Shown in pieces: positions 57,604 to 64,000 of a DNA stretch of 64,000 nucleotides. The DNA lies in contig NZ_CP020083.1 in NCBI RefSeq assembly GCF_003431825.1, forward strand, positions 2,518,501-2,582,500, written 5' to 3'. Below the pieces are notes generated by a model. That model saw only the letters and a list, made by a program, of their open reading frames with translations, did no database searches and was not told where the DNA came from. The DNA is from Blastomonas fulva (GTDB lineage: Bacteria; Pseudomonadota; Alphaproteobacteria; Sphingomonadales; Sphingomonadaceae). The translations under genes and the position numbers were made by a program. Position 1 is the first letter of the stretch. The number at the start of each line of letters is the position of its first letter.

Positions 57604-58076
57604 CCGTTTTTGAATACAATATGCCGCTGCCCGATGGCAGCACCAGGCCGCTGTCCGACTATGCCGGCAAGGTGCTACTGATCGTCAACACTGCGTCCAA
57701 ATGCGGCTTCACGCCGCAATATGAAGGTCTCGAGGCGCTGCACCGCGATCTGGGCGATCGCGGGTTCGAGGTGCTGGGCTATCCGTGCAACCAGTTCGGC
57801 GCGCAGGAACCCGGCGACGCCGAAGAGATCAAGAATTTCTGCTCGCTGACCTATGACGTCACCTTCCCGCTGTCGGCCAAGATCGCCGTGAACGGAGAAG
57901 AGGCCGATCCGTTGTGGAAGTATCTCAAGAGCCAGCAGGCAGGCCTCATGGGCAGCCGGGCGATCAAGTGGAACTTCACCAAGTTCCTGATCGACCGCAA
58001 GGGCAACGTCGTCGCGCGTTATGGCTCGATGATCAAGCCCGAGCAGCTGAAGGCGGATATCGAGAAGCTTCTGTAA
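57600..58076 (+). CDS. Glutathione peroxidase family protein (thioredoxin-type)
   Basis: This 158-residue enzyme reduces peroxides. The catalytic Cys35 is in [11 protein letters not shown], Gln in [11 protein letters not shown], and Trp-Asn in [10 protein letters not shown]. It contains Cys rather than selenocysteine. Bacterial Cys forms usually take electrons from thioredoxin rather than glutathione. The ATG overlaps the lolD stop (ATGA). Confidence 0.94.
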   Translation: MTVFEYNMPLPDGSTRPLSDYAGKVLLIVNTASKCGFTPQYEGLEALHRDLGDRGFEVLGYPCNQFGAQEPGDAEEIKNFCSLTYDVTFPLSAKIAVNGEEADPLWKYLKSQQAGLMGSRAIKWNFTKFLIDRKGNVVARYGSMIKPEQLKADIEKLL

Positions 58077-58117
58077 CCGGAAACGCTTCAAAGGCGAATT
58101 TCCTGCTATGCTTTTTC

Positions 58118-58197
58118 GTCATTCCCGCGAAAACGGGAATCCCGCTATTGTGGGACCGGTCCGCTGAAGCGGGACCCCCGCGTGCGCGGGGGTGACG
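58118..58197. repeat. REP-like intergenic palindromic element
   Basis: An 80-base element framed by CGTCA and TGACG, containing ATTCCCG-CGAAAA-CGGGAAT (58121-58140) and CCCCCGCG-TG-CGCGGGGG (58174-58191). This composite of G/C-rich palindromes with a GTCATTCCCGCG edge is typical of dispersed repeats in sphingomonads and relatives. It follows gpx and may also act as a terminator. Confidence 0.7.
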
Positions 58198-58222
58198 AGC
58201 TAGTGACGAGGGAAGTAACGAG

Positions 58223-58561
58223 ATGATCGAAGCCATCAGCACCTGGGCGAACGAACTGGGGGCGCAATATGGCGTCAATCCGTGGATCTTCGCGTCGATC
58301 TATGTCGGCGCGATTCCGCTGTTCCTCGCCAGCATCGCCTGGCTGGTGCGCAATGCGCGCGCGGGCAAGCCGACGCTGCTGCCGGTGATGTGCGCCGGCG
58401 CGTGCTTCGTCTCGGCCTATGTCTATCTGGCGATCGTCGGCAAGGATATCCCGCTGTGGGTATGGTTCTTCCTCGGCGCGTTGATCCTTTACGGCATCTG
58501 GTCCACCGTCCGCGACGTGCGGCGCAAGATTGCCGCGCAGGATTTATCCACCGGCGAGTGA
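58223..58561 (+). CDS. Small hypothetical membrane protein
   Basis: This 112-residue protein has three predicted membrane helices (about 22-42, 52-70 and 75-95) and a polar C-terminus with a basic VRDVRRK segment. I do not recognise the family. It begins just after the REP-like element and ends 45 bases before dnaE, and could share its transcript. No catalytic motif is visible. Confidence 0.7.
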   Translation: MIEAISTWANELGAQYGVNPWIFASIYVGAIPLFLASIAWLVRNARAGKPTLLPVMCAGACFVSAYVYLAIVGKDIPLWVWFFLGALILYGIWSTVRDVRRKIAAQDLSTGE

Positions 58562-58606
58562 GGGGCACCCGTTCCCGAATCACGGGCCTGAAGGTAGCGT
58601 CCAACC

Positions 58607-61600
58607 ATGGCTTATGAACCCTTCGTCCCGCTTCGCGTCTTCTCGGCATACACCATGCTTGAAGGCGCGATCGAGCCCAAGGCGATCGCCAAGACCGCAC
58701 ATGCGCGCGGCTTTCCCGCGATCGCTCTGGCCGACCGCAACGGGTTGTATGCGGGCATGCCGTTTGCCGATGGCTGCATGGAAAGCGGCATCCAGCCGAT
58801 CATCGGAACGTTGCTGTGCGTGGCGAGGCCCGATGTTGCAGGCTCTGCGCCGGTGCTCGACTGGCTGGCGCTCTATGCGCAGAACGCCGCTGGATACGAC
58901 AATCTGTGCGATCTGGTGTCGCACGCGCATCTCGACCGCCCGCTCGAGCTTCCCGCGCACGTTCCGTTCGAACGGCTCGAAGGCCGCACTGATGGCGTGA
59001 TCGCGCTGACCGGCGCGGGCGAGGGCGCGCTGGTGCGGCTGCTCGCCGCTGGGCAGACCGATGCCGCCAAGGCCTATTGCGACCGCTTGCAGACGCTTTT
59101 TGGCGACCGGCTGTATGTCGAATTGTGCCGCCGCGGCGAGGAGATCGAGACGCTGGCAGAAACCGCATTGCTTGACCTTGCTTACGCGCGCGGCCTGCCG
59201 CTCGTCGCCACCAACCCCGCCTGCTATTCGGACCCCGGCTTCCACGCCGCGCATGATGCGATGCTGTGCATTGCGCGTGGCGAATATGTCGGCGCGGCCA
59301 ACCGTGAACGCAGCTCGCCCGAGGCGTGGATCAAGTCCGCGCCGATGATGCGCGAGCTGTTCAGCGATCTGCCCGAGGCTTTGGTCAACACTTTGGTCGT
59401 CGCGCAGCGCTGCGCCTTTGCGCCGCCCAAGCGCAAGCCGATCCTGCCCAGCCTTGCAGGTGATCTCGAGGGCGAGGCGGCGCAGCTGCGAGCGGATGCG
59501 TTCGCCGGGCTGGAGATGCGGCTATCGACCTATACCGACCAGAGCGAGGAAGAGCGCAAGGCGTATTTCGAACGGCTGGAGTTCGAGGTCAACGTCATCG
59601 TCGGCATGGGTTTCCCGGGCTACTTCCTAATCGTTGCCGACTTCATCAAATGGGCCAAGGATCACAACATCCCGGTGGGTCCGGGACGTGGATCGGGCGC
59701 GGGCTCGGTCGTCGCCTGGGCGCTGACCATCACCGATCTTGACCCGATCCGGCTGGGGCTGCTGTTCGAGCGTTTTTTGAACCCCGAACGCGTTTCCATG
59801 CCCGACTTCGATATCGACTTCTGCGAAACCCGTCGTGGCGAGGTGATCCGCTATGTCCAGGCCAAATACGGCCGCGACCACGTGGCGCAGATCATCACCT
59901 TCGGAAAATTGAAGGCGCGCGCGGTGCTGCGCGACACGGGGCGTGTGCTGCAGATGGGCTATGGCCGCATCGACGGGCTGTGCAAATTGGTACCCAACCA
60001 CCCGACCGATCCGTGGAAGCTGGATCGCGCGCTGGCAGGCGTCGAGGAGCTGCGCCATCAGTATCGCGACGATGCCGAGGTCAAACGGCTGTTCGACCTT
60101 GCGATGCAGCTCGAGGGCCTGCCACGGCACAGCTCTACCCACGCCGCCGGCGTCGTCATCGGCGACCGTCCGCTGGCGCAACTGGTGCCGCTGTATCGCG
60201 ACCCGCGTTCGGACATGCCGGTCACCCAGTTCGACATGAAGTATGTCGAGACCGCTGGCCTTGTGAAGTTCGACTTCCTGGGCCTCAAGACGCTGTCGGT
60301 GCTGCACAAGGCGACCGAGATGCTGGAAAAGCGCGGCATCAAGGTCGATCTGAGCACGCTGCCCTGGGACGATGCAGGGGTGTACGAGCTGCTCAAGCGC
60401 GGCGATACCGTCGGCGTGTTCCAGCTGGAATCCGAAGGCATGCGCCGCACGCTGGCGCAGGTGAAGCCGACCGCGTTCGGTGACATCATCGCGCTGGTCT
60501 CGCTCTATCGCCCGGGTCCGATGGACAATATCCCCAGCTTCGGTGCGCGCAAGAACGGGCGCGAGACGATCACGTATCCGCACCCCTTGCTTGAGGATAT
60601 CCTCAAGGAAACCTACGGCATCATCGTCTATCAGGAACAGGTGATGCAGGCAGCCCAGGTGCTCGCGGGCTATTCGCTCGGCGATGCCGACCTTTTGCGC
60701 CGCGCGATGGGCAAGAAGATCAAGGCGGAGATGGACCAGCAGCGTGGCCGGTTTGTCGAGGGCGCGGGCCGCAACAATATCGACACCAAGAAGGCCAACG
60801 AGCTGTTCGACTTGATCGACAAGTTCGCAGGCTATGGCTTCAACAAGAGCCATGCGGCGGCCTATGCACTGCTGGCTTACCAAACCGCGTGGCTCAAGGC
60901 GCATTACCCGCACGAGTTCTTCGCGGCATCGATGTGTTTCGACATGCACCAGAGCGAAAAGCTCAACATCTTCGTCGATGACATGCGGCGGATGGGCGTT
61001 GCCTGCCTGCCGCCGTGCATCAACGCCAGCGAGGCCGAGTTCTCGGTCGAGGAAACGCCCGAGGGCCTGGCGGTGCGCTATGCGCTTGCGGGTCTCAAGA
61101 ACGTCGGCGAAAAGGCGATGGAGGGCGTGGTCGCGACGCGCATCGCGAGCGGTCCGTTCGCGTCGCTGGGCGACTTTGCCGACCGGGTCGATCCGGGCCA
61201 GCTCAACAAGCGCCAGATCGAAAGCCTGGCCGCAGCAGGCGCCTTTGACGGTTTCGAGATCGAACGCGCTTCGGTGCATGGCGGCGCAGACATGGTGCTG
61301 GCGGTTGCAGCGGACGCGCATCGCCAGCGCACCAGCGGGCAGGGCGGTCTGTTCGGCGATGTCCAGCAGCCCGGCCAGTCGCTGCGGTTGCCCGCATCCA
61401 AACCTTGGGCGATGGGCGAGCGGATGACCGCGGAGCGCGACGCGTTCGGCTTCTTCTTCTCCGCGCACCCGGTGACAGAGTTTGCTGCAACCGCGCGATC
61501 GCAGGGCGCACGGCCCTATCAGCAGGTCGTCGAGACGATGGATGTCCGCGTCGGCGAGCGCAAGACCGCCAAGGTCGCCGCGCTGGTGGAAGGCTGCAAC

Positions 61601-62092
61601 CGGCGCCAGAGCAAGCGTGGCAACGCCTTTGTCATGGTCGACCTGTCGGACGAAAGCGGGCAGTTTTCGGCAAGCTCTTTCGATGACGACATCGTCGCAG
61701 CCATGCCCGAATGGGCGAGCCAGTCCGCCTGTCTGCTGATCGAGCTCGAGTTCGACCGGTCGAGCGAGGACCAGGCGCCGCGCGCCACCATCCGCCGCGC
61801 ACGTCCGCTCGACGAGATCAAGGTGACCTTCCGCCACCGCGCGAGCATCGACGTGCTGCGACCCGAGGCGCTGGGGCAGCTCTCGCAACTGGTGGGCGAA
61901 CCCGGCGGCGGCCAGGACGAACTCCACGCTCGGCTGATCATGGGGCAGGGGCGGGTGATGCCGGTCAAGCTCGGCAATCGCTTCCGGCTGGATGCCGAGA
62001 CGATCGAGGCGCTGCGCGCGCTCGATGGGATTGCGGTGCGCAATGTCGAATCCTTTGCCACCCAGCGCCCCGACCTGCGCCTCGTGAGTTGA
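58607..62092 (+). CDS. dnaE: DNA polymerase III subunit alpha
   Basis: This 1161-residue polymerase replicates the chromosome. The N-terminal PHP domain (about 1-270) is degenerate at its first metal motif (FSAYTML instead of HSDYS), so it probably lacks phosphatase activity, as in many DnaE proteins. The palm domain contains GPGRGSGAGS and the catalytic acids of PDFDIDF (about 399-405). Further on are fingers (SLYRPGPMDNIP), the tandem helix-hairpin-helix region, an OB fold (about 985-1070) and the C-terminal tail for tau. Length and domain order match DnaE1. Confidence 0.98.
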   Translation: MAYEPFVPLRVFSAYTMLEGAIEPKAIAKTAHARGFPAIALADRNGLYAGMPFADGCMESGIQPIIGTLLCVARPDVAGSAPVLDWLALYAQNAAGYDNLCDLVSHAHLDRPLELPAHVPFERLEGRTDGVIALTGAGEGALVRLLAAGQTDAAKAYCDRLQTLFGDRLYVELCRRGEEIETLAETALLDLAYARGLPLVATNPACYSDPGFHAAHDAMLCIARGEYVGAANRERSSPEAWIKSAPMMRELFSDLPEALVNTLVVAQRCAFAPPKRKPILPSLAGDLEGEAAQLRADAFAGLEMRLSTYTDQSEEERKAYFERLEFEVNVIVGMGFPGYFLIVADFIKWAKDHNIPVGPGRGSGAGSVVAWALTITDLDPIRLGLLFERFLNPERVSMPDFDIDFCETRRGEVIRYVQAKYGRDHVAQIITFGKLKARAVLRDTGRVLQMGYGRIDGLCKLVPNHPTDPWKLDRALAGVEELRHQYRDDAEVKRLFDLAMQLEGLPRHSSTHAAGVVIGDRPLAQLVPLYRDPRSDMPVTQFDMKYVETAGLVKFDFLGLKTLSVLHKATEMLEKRGIKVDLSTLPWDDAGVYELLKRGDTVGVFQLESEGMRRTLAQVKPTAFGDIIALVSLYRPGPMDNIPSFGARKNGRETITYPHPLLEDILKETYGIIVYQEQVMQAAQVLAGYSLGDADLLRRAMGKKIKAEMDQQRGRFVEGAGRNNIDTKKANELFDLIDKFAGYGFNKSHAAAYALLAYQTAWLKAHYPHEFFAASMCFDMHQSEKLNIFVDDMRRMGVACLPPCINASEAEFSVEETPEGLAVRYALAGLKNVGEKAMEGVVATRIASGPFASLGDFADRVDPGQLNKRQIESLAAAGAFDGFEIERASVHGGADMVLAVAADAHRQRTSGQGGLFGDVQQPGQSLRLPASKPWAMGERMTAERDAFGFFFSAHPVTEFAATARSQGARPYQQVVETMDVRVGERKTAKVAALVEGCNRRQSKRGNAFVMVDLSDESGQFSASSFDDDIVAAMPEWASQSACLLIELEFDRSSEDQAPRATIRRARPLDEIKVTFRHRASIDVLRPEALGQLSQLVGEPGGGQDELHARLIMGQGRVMPVKLGNRFRLDAETIEALRALDGIAVRNVESFATQRPDLRLVS

Positions 62093-62167
62093 CTTGGGCT
62101 CCGCTTCGGGCTTTCTGATCGCCATACAATTGCGCCCCGCAAGGGGGCCATGGGTCAGGAGAGTCGG

Positions 62168-63772
<1,605 letters not shown>

Positions 63773-63790
63773 GGGCGGCGCGATCGGCCG

Positions 63791-64000
63791 CTATCCGGGC
63801 GATGCCGCCGACCCTGCCAGCAGTCCGCCATCGATGTTGAACTCGCTGCCGGTGACATAAGCGCAGTCATCGGCGGCCAGCATCGCGGCGATCGCGGCGA
63901 CCTCCTCCACGGTGCCGAAACGCTTCAACGGCGTATCGGCAACCATTGCGGCCATTCGCTCGGCGCGGTCGGGGCCGTCGCCCAGCATCGTCTCCCACAT
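63791..64000 (-). CDS. Short-chain dehydrogenase/reductase, C-terminal fragment
   Basis: Only the last 69 codons lie in the window; the gene starts beyond its right edge. [23 protein letters not shown] followed by [12 protein letters not shown] is the standard C-terminus of classical SDRs, covering the substrate loop and the tetramer interface. The enzyme's substrate cannot be inferred. It is convergent with the acyl-CoA ligase, 18 bases away. Confidence 0.88.
   Translation of the reverse strand: MWETMLGDGPDRAERMAAMVADTPLKRFGTVEEVAAIAAMLAADDCAYVTGSEFNIDGGLLAGSAASPG

Overview
The window is about 64 kb of GC-rich DNA (roughly 63-65% by eye) from an alphaproteobacterium, most likely a member of the Sphingomonadales. 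Reasons: the pyruvate dehydrogenase E1 beta subunit carries an N-terminal lipoyl domain, a DUF4170 gene is present, the SOS box has the alphaproteobacterial form GTTC-N7-GTTC, trp, moaC, moeA and lexA genes are grouped, and RpoD has an alphaproteobacterial sequence. I cannot name the genus. No rRNA, CRISPR array, integrase, transposase or prophage is visible. This is a chromosomal core segment with small accessory inserts.

Layout. 0-1.4 kb: end of a sterol-desaturase-like gene and a cysteine-rich Sel1-repeat exported protein. 1.4-5.9 kb (minus): rpoD, dnaG and a GatB/YqeY gene. 6-12.3 kb (plus): carA, an RraB-like gene, carB, greA, rhomboid protease. 12.3-14.2 kb (minus): DUF4170 and a YqjD/YqjE/YqjK-like membrane cluster. 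14.4-18.7 kb (plus): eno, ftsB, pdhA, pdhB. 18.7-22.2 kb (minus): three TadE/TadG-type proteins. 22.3-26.3 kb: a phytoene-synthase-like protein, an EF-hand protein, trmFO (minus), a YhhN lysoplasmalogenase-like gene and an AbrB-Doc toxin-antitoxin pair. 26.3-30.6 kb (minus): gyrA, an SDR and yaaA. 30.8-35.9 kb: an abundant-looking exported repeat protein, a short Lrp-like regulator (minus), an unusual histidine kinase and a polysaccharide deacetylase. 35.9-38.5 kb: two tRNAs, an exported RidA and a MetE-like protein. 38.7-41.5 kb (minus): an exported TPR-CHAT protein. 41.7-50.1 kb (minus): ppiD-trpE-trpG-trpD-trpC-moaC-moeA, tightly overlapping, then lexA with its own SOS box. 50.2-53.3 kb (plus): tpiA, secG, pyrG. 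53.6-55.7 kb: a Crp-family regulator, paired hairpin repeats, and an Hsp20 gene with a heat-shock promoter and a ROSE-type RNA thermometer. 55.7-64 kb (plus): lolC/E, lolD, gpx, a small membrane protein, dnaE, an acyl-CoA ligase and the end of an SDR (minus).

How the genes work together. Most are housekeeping: glycolysis (eno, tpiA, pdhAB), carbamoyl-phosphate and CTP synthesis (carAB, pyrG), tryptophan and molybdopterin synthesis, replication and repair (dnaG, dnaE, gyrA, lexA), transcription (rpoD, greA) and envelope biogenesis (lolCD, secG, ppiD, ftsB). I find no single convincing new multi-gene system. The points most worth checking are the AbrB-Doc module with an apparently leaderless, palindrome-overlapped promoter, the Lrp homologue missing the middle of its ligand domain, the histidine kinase with an eroded ATPase domain, the exported TPR-CHAT protein, the vWA Tad protein with a large cysteine-bearing insertion, the ROSE element, and Met in place of Asp at the GyrA quinolone position.
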